From assembly GCF_000181515.1 (NCBI RefSeq), contig NZ_ABCG01000002.1, forward strand, positions 310,001 through 374,000: a stretch of 64,000 bases of DNA. Reading direction: 5' to 3'. The stretch comes from Erythrobacter sp. SD-21 (GTDB lineage: Bacteria > Pseudomonadota > Alphaproteobacteria > Sphingomonadales > Sphingomonadaceae). The notes under the pieces were generated by a model that saw only the letters and a list, made by a program, of their open reading frames with translations, was not told where the DNA came from and ran no database searches. Each line of letters starts with the position of its first letter. The stretch's first letter is position 1. Shown piece by piece: positions 53,484 through 62,717 of the stretch. The position numbers and the translations under genes were made by a program.

Positions 53484-54590
53484 ATGCCTTTTCTCGCCAC
53501 CGCGCCGGTCCGTATCCAACCCTATTTCGGCTATCGAAACCGGGAGCGATTGTTCGTCACGGTGCGCGCCTTGCGGGCCCGCAAGAGCGAGTTTGAGCAG
53601 CGCGGCAAATGGCGCGCCATGCGCACCATGATGGCGCAGTTCGCCAGCCACGAGGTCAAGGACCTTCCGGTCGAGCTGGAGATCCGCTCGCCCGCAGGGG
53701 AAACGCGTCGCCACCAGGGTGTGACCGACAAGGACGGCTTCGTCCATTTCGACGTTCGGCTCGAAGGCGACTGGCCCTATGAAGAGTTGCCCGCCTGGGA
53801 AACGGTGACCTTCCACTGGACCAATGGGGGGGGCGCGCAATGCGTCGACGGCCATGTCCTCGCGCCGGGAGAGAGCACGGGGCTCGCGTTGATCTCCGAC
53901 ATCGACGACACGATCATCGAGACCGGGATCACCGGCAATTTCCGTGCGGTCATGCGCAACTGGCGGCGCGTACTGATGCAAATGCCGGCGGAGCGGATTC
54001 TCGTCCCCGGGGCGGACCTGTTCTACAACGCGCTGGGCGGGAACGAGGGCCTGCCCGAGGGCGAAGGCCACGCGGGCGACCACCAGCCGGCGTCGCGCCG
54101 CCCCTTCTTCTACGTGTCGTCCAGCCCGTGGAACCTGTTTTCCTATCTTGTCACCTACATGAAGGGTCGCGGCCTGCCGCTGGGCCCGATCAGTCTGCGC
54201 CAATGGGGGCTCAATCGCGAAACCTTCGGGTCCTCCAGCCACGGCGCCCACAAGCGCGCGGCGATCGAGGGCATTCTCGAGACCTATCCCGACATCCGCT
54301 TCGCGCTGCTCGGGGACGATTCGCAGGGCGATCTGACGGCCTTTGCCGATATCGCTCTCGCCCATCCCGAGCGTGTCCGCGCGGTTTTCATCCGCAAGGT
54401 CGGCGAAGCGATGAGCCCGGAGGAAGTGGCCGCCAAGGCTGCGCTGAAGGGAGCGCATATCCCGCTGTGGCTGGGCGAAGGCTATGAGGAAGGGCACAAA
54501 TTCCTTGCCTCGATCGGCCTGCTGGAAGACGAAGAAGCCGAAACGCTCGTCGCCTCGGTCGGCAAGGGCGAATCAGGGGAGGCAGCGTGA
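53484..54590 (+). CDS. App1-family phosphatase (DUF2183)
   Basis: A 368-aa HAD-superfamily protein. The first motif is Asp-x-Asp in 'LISDIDDTIIETGI' near residue 139. 'FFYVSSSPWNLFSYLV' (motif II) and 'LGDDSQGDLTAF' (motif III/IV) follow the App1 phosphatidate phosphatase pattern. The N-terminal beta-rich domain ('VELEIRSPAGETRRHQGVTD') is also usual. It may dephosphorylate phosphatidate or a related lipid. Its stop overlaps the next gene by GTGA. I prefer ATG 53484, although a strong hairpin covers the upstream region. Confidence 0.82.
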   Translation: MPFLATAPVRIQPYFGYRNRERLFVTVRALRARKSEFEQRGKWRAMRTMMAQFASHEVKDLPVELEIRSPAGETRRHQGVTDKDGFVHFDVRLEGDWPYEELPAWETVTFHWTNGGGAQCVDGHVLAPGESTGLALISDIDDTIIETGITGNFRAVMRNWRRVLMQMPAERILVPGADLFYNALGGNEGLPEGEGHAGDHQPASRRPFFYVSSSPWNLFSYLVTYMKGRGLPLGPISLRQWGLNRETFGSSSHGAHKRAAIEGILETYPDIRFALLGDDSQGDLTAFADIALAHPERVRAVFIRKVGEAMSPEEVAAKAALKGAHIPLWLGEGYEEGHKFLASIGLLEDEEAETLVASVGKGESGEAA

Positions 54591-55507
54591 GGCGGCGGAT
54601 CATGTGGAGCTTTGGCATCGTTCTCGGCCTGGCGCTGCTGGCCGCGCTCGCGCTGTGGATCGCGCTCCAGCGCAACGCGCCCGCCGTCCTCGATACCATC
54701 GACCGTCTGTCAGGCTCCGCTACTGAGGTCGAGCAGGTCCATCAGGCAAGCACAGGCGACCATCCGGAACAGCGGCTGATAGTCTATCGAGCCGGAGAGG
54801 CGGAAAAACCGCTTCCGGTCTTCATCTTCTTCCACGGCGGGGCATGGGCGCATGGCAGCCCGGTCGACTACGGTTTCATTGCCCGCAACTTCGCACCGGA
54901 AGGCTATGTCGTGGTGCTCGGCGGATACCGGATGAACGAGCCGGGGCGCTATCCCGCCATGCTCGAAGACACCGCCGCCGTAATCGGCTGGACGCATCGC
55001 AATATCGCGAAATTTGGTGGCGATCCCGACCGTATCCTGCTCTCCGGCCATTCGGCCGGCGCCTACAATGTGGCGCAGGTGGCGCTCGAGCGGCGCTGGC
55101 TGGAAAGCGAACAGGTTCCAGAAGGCGCCATACGGGGCCTTGTCGGCCTTGCCGGACCTTACGATTTCTATCCCTTCGACACCGATCGCAGCCGTGCGGC
55201 TTTCGGAAGAGTTGGGGCCGGCGAGGAAAGCCAGCCGGTCAACCATGCGCGGACCGATGCGCCGCCCATGCTGCTGGTCCATGGAGAGGACGACACCGTG
55301 GTGCGCATTCGCAATTCGCGCGCCCTCGAAAAGGCGCTCGGCGAGGTCGGCGTGCAGGTCGAGACGCTATACCTTGCCGGCAAAACGCATAACGATCCGC
55401 TGCTCGCCCTGACCAGCCCGTGGCGGCGCGACCCGCTGGTGTTCGACCGTGTGACGAATTTCATGGCCGCGCAGGTTTCAGTTCCGGTTCAGGCCCGAAG
55501 GCCTTAG
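54587..55507 (+). CDS. Membrane-anchored alpha/beta hydrolase (carboxylesterase-like)
   Basis: A 306-aa protein. An N-terminal helix (residues 6-26) is followed by a hydrolase with oxyanion motif HGG in 'FIFFHGGAWAHGSP', nucleophile elbow 'SGHSAGAYN', an Asp in 'HGEDDTVV' and a His in 'KTHNDP'. This is the hormone-sensitive-lipase-like (HGGG/GxSxG) pattern. The GTG start shares GTGA with the upstream phosphatase, suggesting co-translation. The substrate is unknown; an envelope ester or lipid is plausible. Confidence 0.85.
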   Translation: MRRRIMWSFGIVLGLALLAALALWIALQRNAPAVLDTIDRLSGSATEVEQVHQASTGDHPEQRLIVYRAGEAEKPLPVFIFFHGGAWAHGSPVDYGFIARNFAPEGYVVVLGGYRMNEPGRYPAMLEDTAAVIGWTHRNIAKFGGDPDRILLSGHSAGAYNVAQVALERRWLESEQVPEGAIRGLVGLAGPYDFYPFDTDRSRAAFGRVGAGEESQPVNHARTDAPPMLLVHGEDDTVVRIRNSRALEKALGEVGVQVETLYLAGKTHNDPLLALTSPWRRDPLVFDRVTNFMAAQVSVPVQARRP

Positions 55508-55518
55508 GCTGGCGCGCA

Positions 55519-56901
55519 ATGCGCTTTCTCTCCCACGTTCTCGCCCTGTTTGCCCTCGCGGTCTTCACCGCGCAGCCGGCCGTCGCGCAATCCATCCTGC
55601 GCGATGCCGAGACCGAGGCGTTCCTGCGCGATATCTCGGCCCCGCTGGTCGAGGCTGCCGGGCTGGAACCGGGCAATGTCGACGTGGTGCTGATCAACGA
55701 TCCCTCGATCAACGCCTTCGTCGCAGGCGGGCAGGCCGTCTATATCCACGCCGGCCTGATCGATGCCGCCGAAAGCGCCAACGAAGTGCAGGGCGTGATC
55801 GCGCACGAGCTGGGCCATATCACCGGCGGCCACGTGATCCGCATCGGCGAGGGCTACCAGACCGCCGGGCGCATTTCGCTGCTCACCATGCTGGCGGGGA
55901 TCGGCGCCGCGCTGGCCGGAGCGGGCGAGGCGGCGTTGGGCATCATGGCCGCGGGCCAGCAGGCGGCGATGGGCAAGTTTCTCGCCTTCAGCCGGACGCA
56001 GGAAGCCAGCGCCGATGCGGCCGGAGCGCAGTATCTTTCCGAGGCCGGCATCACCGGGCGCGGATCGCTCGAGTTTTTCGGCAAGCTGCTCAATCAGGAG
56101 TTCCGCCGCGGCATCCGACAGGACGACGAGGCCGGTTTCTATCGCACCCACCCGCTTTCGGGCGACCGCATGGCCAAGCTGCGCGAGGTCTACACGGTCG
56201 ATCCCGCCTGGGACGCGCCGCTCGACACCGACTGGGAGCGCCGGTTCGCCCGTATAAAAGCCAAGCTGCAGGGCTATGTCGCCAAGCCCGAGGCGACCCT
56301 GCGCGACTACCCCGAGACCGATACCTCCACCCCGGCGCTGCTGGCGCGCGCCTACGCCTATCACAAGCAAGCCCGAATTGACCGCGCTCTGGAAGCCGCC
56401 GACACGCTGATCGCGCGCGAGCCGACCGATCCCTATTTCCTCGAACTGAAGGGCCAGGTCCTGCTCGAATCGGGTCGGGCGGACCAGGCCATCGAGCCGC
56501 TGCGTCAGGCGACCGACCTGACCCGGGCCGAGCCGCTCATCGCCTCCATGCTCGGCCATGCGCTGATCGCCACCGAGGACAAGGGCAATTTCGAGGAAGC
56601 CGAACGCGTGCTGCGCGCTGCCGTGGGCCGCGATCGCTACAACCCGTTCGCCTGGTACCAGCTGGGCGTCGTCTACGCCGCGCGTGGCGACATGGCCCGC
56701 GCGCGCCTCGCCAGCGCCGAACAGCAGGTGATGAGCCGGCAGTATCCGCTCGCGCTGCGCAGCGCGCAGGCGGCCGAAGCGCAGCTGCCCTATGGCTCGC
56801 CCGACTGGCTGCGCGCGCAAGACATCGCCATGGAAGCGCGCGCATGGATGGAACAATTGTGCGAGATGAACCGCGCCCGCTGCGACACGCGCAGGCGCTA
56901 G
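55519..56901 (+). CDS. BepA-like M48 metalloprotease with TPR domain
   Basis: A 460-aa exported protein. A signal peptide ends at about 'AQPAVAQ'. HELGH near 96-100 in 'VIAHELGHITGGHVIR' is the zinc motif, with a later Glu in 'TQEASADAAGAQYL'. The C-terminal 200 residues contain TPR-like helices ('YAYHKQARIDRALEAADTL'). BepA/YfgC assembles and degrades outer membrane proteins such as LptD. It starts a plus-strand run with DsbA-like and M48-PDZ proteins, an envelope quality-control group. The start ATG 55519 gives the signal peptide. Confidence 0.92.
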   Translation: MRFLSHVLALFALAVFTAQPAVAQSILRDAETEAFLRDISAPLVEAAGLEPGNVDVVLINDPSINAFVAGGQAVYIHAGLIDAAESANEVQGVIAHELGHITGGHVIRIGEGYQTAGRISLLTMLAGIGAALAGAGEAALGIMAAGQQAAMGKFLAFSRTQEASADAAGAQYLSEAGITGRGSLEFFGKLLNQEFRRGIRQDDEAGFYRTHPLSGDRMAKLREVYTVDPAWDAPLDTDWERRFARIKAKLQGYVAKPEATLRDYPETDTSTPALLARAYAYHKQARIDRALEAADTLIAREPTDPYFLELKGQVLLESGRADQAIEPLRQATDLTRAEPLIASMLGHALIATEDKGNFEEAERVLRAAVGRDRYNPFAWYQLGVVYAARGDMARARLASAEQQVMSRQYPLALRSAQAAEAQLPYGSPDWLRAQDIAMEARAWMEQLCEMNRARCDTRRR

Positions 56902-56920
56902 GAAGTATCGAAGGGGCAAG

Positions 56921-57607
56921 ATGAAACATGTGATCACCGTGCTGATCGCGCTCGTCGCGGGGTTTGCCGGCGCGGCGGCCTTCAGCTTCAGCGGTCTCGG
57001 CAATCCGCAGACCCGGGAATACCTGCTCGAGAACCCCGAAATCCTGCCCGAGCTGGCCTCCGCCTGGCAGCAACGGGACGCGCAGGACCGGCTTACCTCG
57101 ATCTCCGCCAACGTCACCCGTCCCTTCGACGGCGCCGTGCTGGGCAACCCCAATGGCTCGAAGACGCTGGTCAAATTCACCGATTATGCATGCGGGTACT
57201 GCCGCGCCACGGTGGCCGATATCGACCGCCTGATTGCGGAAGACCCGGAGCTTCGCGTGGTGGTCCGCGAATGGCCGATTTTCGATGGCAGTGAAGCCCC
57301 CGCCCGCATGAGTCTCGCCGCCGCGGCGCAGGGCAAGTACGACGCCTTCTACCACGCCATGTTCGCGCTCGGATCGCCCACCGCAGAGAATATCGCAGCG
57401 GCGGCCCGGACCGCCGGGCTCGACATGGAGGCGGCACGCCTGTTCGGATCGTCGGACGATGTTACCGCCGAACTGGCGCGTAACGGCGAATTTGCCCGCC
57501 AGCTCCAGTTCACCGGCACGCCGAGCTGGGTTTACGGGGACCGCGTGTTCGAGGGCGCCGTGGGCTACGAACAAATGCGCAAGATCATCGCCGAAACCGA
57601 GGGGTAG
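56921..57607 (+). CDS. DsbA-like thioredoxin-fold protein
   Basis: A 228-aa protein with an N-terminal signal or anchor ('VITVLIALVAGFAGAAAF') and a thioredoxin fold with CGYC in 'FTDYACGYCRATVADIDR' near residue 90. A cis-Pro loop occurs in 'FTGTPSWVYGDRVFEG'. Such proteins oxidise or isomerise disulfides in the periplasm. It lies 19 bp after the BepA-like gene, so it may help fold envelope proteins. Whether it is a DsbA- or DsbG-type enzyme cannot be decided by eye. Confidence 0.9.
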   Translation: MKHVITVLIALVAGFAGAAAFSFSGLGNPQTREYLLENPEILPELASAWQQRDAQDRLTSISANVTRPFDGAVLGNPNGSKTLVKFTDYACGYCRATVADIDRLIAEDPELRVVVREWPIFDGSEAPARMSLAAAAQGKYDAFYHAMFALGSPTAENIAAAARTAGLDMEAARLFGSSDDVTAELARNGEFARQLQFTGTPSWVYGDRVFEGAVGYEQMRKIIAETEG

Positions 57608-57611
57608 GATC

Positions 57612-58571
57612 GTGGCTGCGCGCCTTGCCGGGCTGGGATCACTTCTGGCTGCGCTGACCCTGCCCGGCCCGCTTTCGGCCGAGCCTGGGCCGAGCCCGTA
57701 TGCCGAGTTCCAGAGGCGCGAAGCGCTCCTGTTCGAGAACGGATGGCAGCTTGCCCGCGCCAACCGCGCGTTCTGCAAGAATACCGAGACTTCGCTCGGC
57801 TTCCTGATCCACGATGCCGGCAATTACGGCCGACCAGACGCGGTGAAGGCCGCGCTGGGCCTCGAAGGCGAAATCGCCGTGCAGGCCGTCGCCAGCGGCT
57901 CGCCCGCCGCCAAAAGCGGAGTTGCGCCCAATCAGAGTCTCAGCGCCCTCGACGGTGAGGACGTGCAAACGCGGTGGCCAGCGACGCGGCCTACGGTGAA
58001 ACGCACCCTGCAGATCGAGGACGCGCTTGCCCGCAGCCTCGCCGACGGGAATGCGCAGCTAACCTTCGCCGGCGCCGGTTCCAGCGCCGAGCGCGTGTTT
58101 GCGGGGGTGACCGTGTGCACGGCCAAGTTCCGCCTGACCTCCGGTAACGATGCCTATGCCGGCCCCGACACGGTCTTCCTCGGGGCGGAGTTTGCAGGGT
58201 TCGGGATGCCCGAAGAACTCCTTGCCGCGGCCATCGCCCACGAGCTGGCCCATGTCCTGCTCGACCACCCGGCCCGCAAGGAAGCCGAACGATGGGGCCG
58301 GAGCGAGACCCGCCGGAGCGAGCGGGTGGCCGATCGCATGATGCCCTGGCTGCTGTTCAACGCCGGGCGCGACCCGCGCGACACCGCGCGCTGGATGCGC
58401 GCCTGGGGCCCGAAGCATTCGGGCGGCCTCCTGCGCAAACGCACGCATGACGGGTGGGACGAACGTCTGCAGATGATCGAGGAGGAGATCGCCCTCCTCG
58501 AAGCGCAGGTCCTGCGCAACCGCTGGGAGCCGGGCGAAGCCGACTGGGCCAGCCGTTTCGCCGAAGACTAG
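57612..58571 (+). CDS. M48-type metalloprotease with PDZ-like domain
   Basis: A 319-aa protein. After an N-terminal signal-like segment, a PDZ-like part ('VASGSPAAKSGVAPNQSLSA') precedes the zinc motif HELAH near residue 210 in 'AIAHELAHVLLDHPARKEAE'. The third ligand is likely a Glu in 'ETRRSERVADRMM'. It starts at GTG 57612, 4 bp after the DsbA-like stop. Together with BepA-like and DsbA-like neighbours it probably serves envelope protein maturation. It ends 3 bp before the convergent HD gene. Confidence 0.8.
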   Translation: MAARLAGLGSLLAALTLPGPLSAEPGPSPYAEFQRREALLFENGWQLARANRAFCKNTETSLGFLIHDAGNYGRPDAVKAALGLEGEIAVQAVASGSPAAKSGVAPNQSLSALDGEDVQTRWPATRPTVKRTLQIEDALARSLADGNAQLTFAGAGSSAERVFAGVTVCTAKFRLTSGNDAYAGPDTVFLGAEFAGFGMPEELLAAAIAHELAHVLLDHPARKEAERWGRSETRRSERVADRMMPWLLFNAGRDPRDTARWMRAWGPKHSGGLLRKRTHDGWDERLQMIEEEIALLEAQVLRNRWEPGEADWASRFAED

Positions 58572-58574
58572 GCG

Positions 58575-59183
58575 CTATTCCTCAACCGCGACCTTGTACA
58601 TCGAGGCCAGCGGACGTGCCATGACCCGGCGCACCATCGGTTCGAAGAATTCGAGGCTCTCGCTCTCATAGTCGGGATCGAAGGCGGCCTGGTCGTATTT
58701 CTCGCAGAATTCCGCGCAGGCATCGAAATGCGGATTGTCGCGGAATTCCTCGCGGATCTCGCGGTCCATGCCCAGGTGGTGAAAATAGTAATAGCCCTGG
58801 AAGGCGCCGTGGTTCTGGCAGATCCAGTGCACCTCCTCGGTCACGAAGGGCTTGATGATCGCCGCGGCCACTTCGGGATGGTTGTAGCTGCCCAGCGTGT
58901 CGCCGATGTCGTGGAGCAGCGCCATGACCACGTATTGCTCGTCGCGCCCGTCGCGATGCGCGCGAGTCGCGGTCTGGAGCGAGTGTTCGAGACGGCAGAC
59001 GGGGAAGCCGCCGAAATCGCCATCGAGCAGTTTGAGGTGTTCGAGCACGCGATCGGGCAAGTCCTTGGCAAAGGCGCGGTATTCGGCGCCGATGATGCTC
59101 CAGTCTTCCTTGGTCCCCTCTTTCATCTCGCGGAACTTGGCGCGTTCCATGATCGCATGAGTCAGGTTTTCGGGCTTGTTCAT
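58575..59183 (-). CDS. HD-domain protein, MIOX/PhnZ-like
   Basis: A 202-aa HD-domain protein. 'CRLEHSLQTATRAHRDGRDE' and 'VMALLHDIGDTLG' give the metal-binding His and His-Asp, and 'CQNHGAFQGYYYFHHLG' and 'CEKYDQAAFDP' follow the pattern of MIOX/PhnZ-type mixed-valent diiron oxygenases rather than simple phosphohydrolases. The substrate is unknown. I take ATG 59183 rather than an upstream frame. It diverges from the LytS-like kinase gene (82 bp apart). Confidence 0.7.
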   Translation of the reverse strand: MNKPENLTHAIMERAKFREMKEGTKEDWSIIGAEYRAFAKDLPDRVLEHLKLLDGDFGGFPVCRLEHSLQTATRAHRDGRDEQYVVMALLHDIGDTLGSYNHPEVAAAIIKPFVTEEVHWICQNHGAFQGYYYFHHLGMDREIREEFRDNPHFDACAEFCEKYDQAAFDPDYESESLEFFEPMVRRVMARPLASMYKVAVEE

Positions 59184-59265
59184 CGCTGCTCTCCCACTGT
59201 TTCGCGCCAGAGAGCCATAGTAGCGTCTGGCGCAGCCCCAAGCAATTGGGCTAGGGGAAGGGCAG

Positions 59266-60483
59266 ATGGCCGTGTTGCCCCTCAATCCGACGCCGTTCTT
59301 TGCGAACAAGAACCAGGCGTTCTGGAACCTCCAGCTGGCGGGCTGGGGCGGAACCGCGCTGCTGCGCGCCATGTCAGCCTTCGCCAACGGACAGCCGCTC
59401 GAATTCTTCTTCGTCATCCTGATCGCGACGATCACGGGGTTCTCGCTCAGCCTGATCCTCTCGGTGATCTTTGCCTATCTGATCCGTCAGAAACCGCTTT
59501 TGACCTGGGGCGGGACGGCGGCGACTCTGGCCATCGCGGTGGGTGTCTACGCTTTCATTGACAGCTGGGTGCTGGGCCTTACGCGCCCGGCCGCCGAGGC
59601 CGGTTTTGTGCGAATTTTCCTCGGGATCTACTTCTTCGACCTGACGCTGCTCGGTGCATGGTCGGCGCTCTATTACGCGATCAATTTCTTCCTCCAGGTC
59701 GAACAGCAGGCCGATCGGCTCGAGCGGCTCGAAGCGCAGGCCACCAGCGCGCAGCTCGCCATGCTGCGCTACCAGCTCAACCCGCACTTCCTGTTCAACA
59801 CGCTCAATTCGATCAGCACGCTGGTCCTGCTCAACCAGACGAAGCCCGCGAACGCCATGCTGACCCGGCTGTCGAGCTTCCTGCGGCATACGCTTGTCAC
59901 CCAACCAGGGGGCAAGGTCACGGTGGAGCAGGAGGTCGAGACGCTCAAGCTCTACCTCGAGATCGAGCGCATGCGCTTCGAGGAGCGCCTGCAGACCGAG
60001 TTCCGGGTCGAAGAACGGGCCTCGCGCGCCCAGATCCCCTCCATGCTGCTGCAGCCGCTGATCGAGAACGCGATCAAATACGGTGTCAGCCCGCAGGAGG
60101 AAGGCGCTGAGATCTCGCTGCTCGCGCAGATCGTCGGTCCGCGGCTGCGGATTACCGTCTCCGACACCGGCCCCGGCATGGATGTCGGCGGAATGGCAGA
60201 CGATTTGCCGGCGGTGATGGCGACCCACAAGCGCCGCGATTCCACCGGCGTCGGCCTCGCCAACATCCGCGACCGCCTCGCGCAGGCCTATGGCGACGAC
60301 CACCGCTTCGAAATCCGCAGCCCAGAGAGCGGCGGTTTCACGGTGCTGATCGAGATTCCGCACGAATTCGCCGATGAAGCGGACCCGCCTGCCGCAGGCA
60401 AGGCGACAGGGTCCGGGAAACCGGCAAGTGGTTCAGGTGTTGAACTCATGAATCCCCCCCAGAAGGTAAGCAGTGTAAAATGA
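59266..60483 (+). CDS. LytS/AlgZ-like sensor histidine kinase
   Basis: A 405-aa membrane kinase. About four hydrophobic helices lie in residues 40-150, followed by a His_kinase domain ('LRYQLNPHFLFNTLNSISTL', His near 175) and a C-terminal ATPase with 'ENAIKYGVSP' and 'VSDTGPGMD'. It probably phosphorylates the LytTR regulator encoded next (ATGA overlap). The signal is unknown. Such pairs in Erythrobacter-like bacteria often control envelope or metabolic genes, but nothing in the sequence shows the target. Confidence 0.93.
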   Translation: MAVLPLNPTPFFANKNQAFWNLQLAGWGGTALLRAMSAFANGQPLEFFFVILIATITGFSLSLILSVIFAYLIRQKPLLTWGGTAATLAIAVGVYAFIDSWVLGLTRPAAEAGFVRIFLGIYFFDLTLLGAWSALYYAINFFLQVEQQADRLERLEAQATSAQLAMLRYQLNPHFLFNTLNSISTLVLLNQTKPANAMLTRLSSFLRHTLVTQPGGKVTVEQEVETLKLYLEIERMRFEERLQTEFRVEERASRAQIPSMLLQPLIENAIKYGVSPQEEGAEISLLAQIVGPRLRITVSDTGPGMDVGGMADDLPAVMATHKRRDSTGVGLANIRDRLAQAYGDDHRFEIRSPESGGFTVLIEIPHEFADEADPPAAGKATGSGKPASGSGVELMNPPQKVSSVK

Positions 60484-61277
60484 CTATCCGAACGATCCTC
60501 GTCGACGATGAGAAACTCGCCATCCAGGGCCTCCAGCTGAGGCTCGAAGCGCACGAGGACGTCGAGGTGATCGAGACCTGCCAGAACGGGCGCGAGGCGA
60601 TCCGGGCGATCAAGACGCTGAAGCCCGATCTTGTCTTCCTCGACATCCAGATGCCCGGCTTCGACGGTTTCTCGGTGGTGCAGGGCGTGATGGAAATCGA
60701 CCCGCCCCTGTTCGTCTTCGTCACCGCCTTCCAGGAACACGCCATCCGCGCCTTCGAAGCGAACGCAGTCAACTACCTCATGAAGCCGGTGGACGAAGAC
60801 CGGCTCGCCGACACGATCGAACGCGTGCGCCAGCGCCTGGCCGAAAAGAAGAGCAGCGACGAGGCCGACCGCCTGCGCGGCGTGCTGTCCGAAGTCGCGC
60901 CCGAAGCGGTCGAGGAAATGGAGGGCGAGGATGCCGAGGCCGCCGGTCGCTACGAAAAGCTCATCAACATCAAGGACCGCGGCCAGATCTTCCGCGTTGA
61001 AGTCGACACGATCGAGCATATCGAGGCGGCGGGCGACTATATGTGCATCTACACCGGCGACAATTCGCTGATCCTGCGCGAAACGATGAAGGACCTGGAA
61101 CGCCGCCTCGACCCGCGCACTTTCCAGCGCGTGCACCGCTCGACCATCGTCAATCTCGACCAGGTCCGGCAGGTCAAGCCGCACACCAACGGCGAATGCT
61201 TCCTCGTGCTGGATAGCGGAGCCGAAGTGAAGGTGTCGCGCAGCTACCGTGACGTCGTGGCGCGCTTCGTTCACTAG
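60480..61277 (+). CDS. LytTR-type response regulator
   Basis: A 265-aa protein. The receiver domain has 'ILVDDEKLAIQGL' and Asp in 'LVFLDIQMPGFDGF' near residue 54. The C-terminal LytTR DNA-binding domain spans about 160-265, with 'EAAGDYMCIYTGD' and 'FQRVHRSTIVNLDQVR'. It is translated with its kinase via ATGA. It probably binds direct repeats at target promoters, but none are confirmed in this window. Confidence 0.95.
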   Translation: MTIRTILVDDEKLAIQGLQLRLEAHEDVEVIETCQNGREAIRAIKTLKPDLVFLDIQMPGFDGFSVVQGVMEIDPPLFVFVTAFQEHAIRAFEANAVNYLMKPVDEDRLADTIERVRQRLAEKKSSDEADRLRGVLSEVAPEAVEEMEGEDAEAAGRYEKLINIKDRGQIFRVEVDTIEHIEAAGDYMCIYTGDNSLILRETMKDLERRLDPRTFQRVHRSTIVNLDQVRQVKPHTNGECFLVLDSGAEVKVSRSYRDVVARFVH

Positions 61278-61320
61278 TTTGTTCTCCGCCCCGACATCCG
61301 CCGGCGCGTCCTCGCTAGAC

Positions 61321-61382
61321 GTGCAGCCAGCTGCACCCGCTGCGGGCGGGCGGCCGCCCTTGCCGGGCCTCCGCCGGCCCGG
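61321..61382. repeat. Three successive GC-rich dyads before nadC
   Basis: GTGCAG/CTGCAC at 61321-61336 with a 4-nt loop, a perfect GGGCGGCCGCCC at 61348-61359, and CCGGGCC/GGCCCGG at 61363-61382 with a 6-nt loop follow the LytTR gene. They may end the LytTR transcript or regulate nadC. None has a T run, so intrinsic termination is weak. Confidence 0.45.
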
Positions 61383-61395
61383 TTAAGAGCACTCC

Positions 61396-62256
61396 ATGGC
61401 ATTTGAACTTACCGGCTTCGACCTCGATGCATTCGTTCGTGACACGCTGGCGGAAGACCTCGGCGAGGGACTTCCCGGCGGCGGCAAGGACGTCACCAGC
61501 GAGAGCGTCATCCCTGCCGATGCGCGCTTTTCGGGCGTCATGGACACGCGCGACGCTATTCATGTCGCGGGACTGCCAGTAGCCGAGGCTTTCTTCCGCG
61601 CGCTCGATCCCGATATGGCGATCGACATTTTGGTCGAGGAAGGGGGTCAGGCCCCCTCCGGGACGGACCTGATGCGCCTCGAAGGGAACGCTCGCGCCAT
61701 GCTCACTGCCGAACGCGCGGCGCTCAACACGGTCCAGCACCTCTCCGGCATCGCCACCATGGTCGCCGAATACGTCGACGCGATGGATAATCCCGACTGC
61801 ACCCTGCTCGACACGCGCAAGACCATTCCCGGCCTTCGCCACCTGGAAAAATACGCCGTGCGCATGGGCGGCGGGGCGAACCACCGCATGGGCCTGTGGG
61901 ATGCCGCCATGATCAAGGACAACCACGTCCTCGTCGCCGGAAGCGTGGGCGAAGCAGTCCGGCGCGCGGTCGAGGCCGGTGTGAAGGACATCATTTGCGA
62001 GGTCGACCGGATCGACCAGATCGAACCTGCGCTCGAGGCCGGAGCCACCCGCCTGCTGCTCGACAACATGGAACCTGCAACCCTGCGCGAAGCCGTCGCG
62101 CTGGTCGCCGGCCGGGTACCGACCGAGGCGAGCGGCGGGATAAATCTCGATACCATCCGCGCCAAGGCCGCGACGGGGGTCGACTATGTTTCGGTGGGAA
62201 GATTGACCCAGAGCGCGCCGGCCGCCGATATCGGGCTGGACTTCACGCGGCTCTGA
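61396..62256 (+). CDS. nadC: Nicotinate-nucleotide pyrophosphorylase
   Basis: A 286-aa NadC (quinolinate phosphoribosyltransferase), normal length. Markers are 'ERAALNTVQHLSGIATM', 'LDTRKTIPGLR', 'GGGANHRMGLWDAAMIKDNH' and a C-terminal 'EASGGINLDTI'. It converts quinolinate and PRPP to nicotinate mononucleotide in NAD synthesis. No nadA or nadB neighbours are in the window. The upstream DNA contains strong dyads. Confidence 0.97.
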   Translation: MAFELTGFDLDAFVRDTLAEDLGEGLPGGGKDVTSESVIPADARFSGVMDTRDAIHVAGLPVAEAFFRALDPDMAIDILVEEGGQAPSGTDLMRLEGNARAMLTAERAALNTVQHLSGIATMVAEYVDAMDNPDCTLLDTRKTIPGLRHLEKYAVRMGGGANHRMGLWDAAMIKDNHVLVAGSVGEAVRRAVEAGVKDIICEVDRIDQIEPALEAGATRLLLDNMEPATLREAVALVAGRVPTEASGGINLDTIRAKAATGVDYVSVGRLTQSAPAADIGLDFTRL

Positions 62257-62294
62257 CCCTTATCAAAAGATGAGGACAGAAAGAGAAAAAAGCC

Positions 62295-62717
62295 ATGCGG
62301 CCCAAGGCGATCCGTACATTCGAGTTGCTCTATTTCGGCGCGATCGTGCTCGTGCTGGCCAACGCCGTGCGCGACTATGCCGCCATGCGCGAATCCGCCG
62401 CCGGCGATCTCGTGCGCCGCGGGCTCGATCCCGATACTCTGCTGGTTGCGAGCATCGCTTTCGTGGTCGGCATCATGGTGGTGCTGTGGTTCATGGCCGC
62501 ACGCCTCAGGGTCGGCTTCGTGCGCTATGTCATGGTCGGCCTGCTGGCGTGGCAGGCCTGGCCCGTCGTGACCGCCCTGTCGGAAGATCGCGGTGGCGGC
62601 ATCATCGTCGCGGCCGCCTCGGTCGTGTTGCAGCTTTTGGCCATCGTTTTCAGCTTCCTGCCCGAAGCGCGCGCGTGGTTTGCAGGCGACGATGCAAGCC
62701 TGCGCAGCGATCCGTAA
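62295..62717 (+). CDS. Small membrane protein, unknown
   Basis: A 140-aa protein with about four hydrophobic helices ('ELLYFGAIVLVLANAVRDYA', 'ASIAFVVGIMVVLWFMAARL', 'VAAASVVLQLLAIVFSFLPE'). It begins 'MRPKAIRTFELLYFG'. Similar short proteins occur across sphingomonads with no known role. It overlaps the start of the RNase T2 gene by 26 bp. Confidence 0.65.
   Translation: MRPKAIRTFELLYFGAIVLVLANAVRDYAAMRESAAGDLVRRGLDPDTLLVASIAFVVGIMVVLWFMAARLRVGFVRYVMVGLLAWQAWPVVTALSEDRGGGIIVAAASVVLQLLAIVFSFLPEARAWFAGDDASLRSDP

Noticed and set aside
55504-57180. 558-codon minus-strand frame opposite the BepA-like and DsbA-like genes
   Set aside because: It spans two genes with clear motifs on the other strand and has shadow composition.
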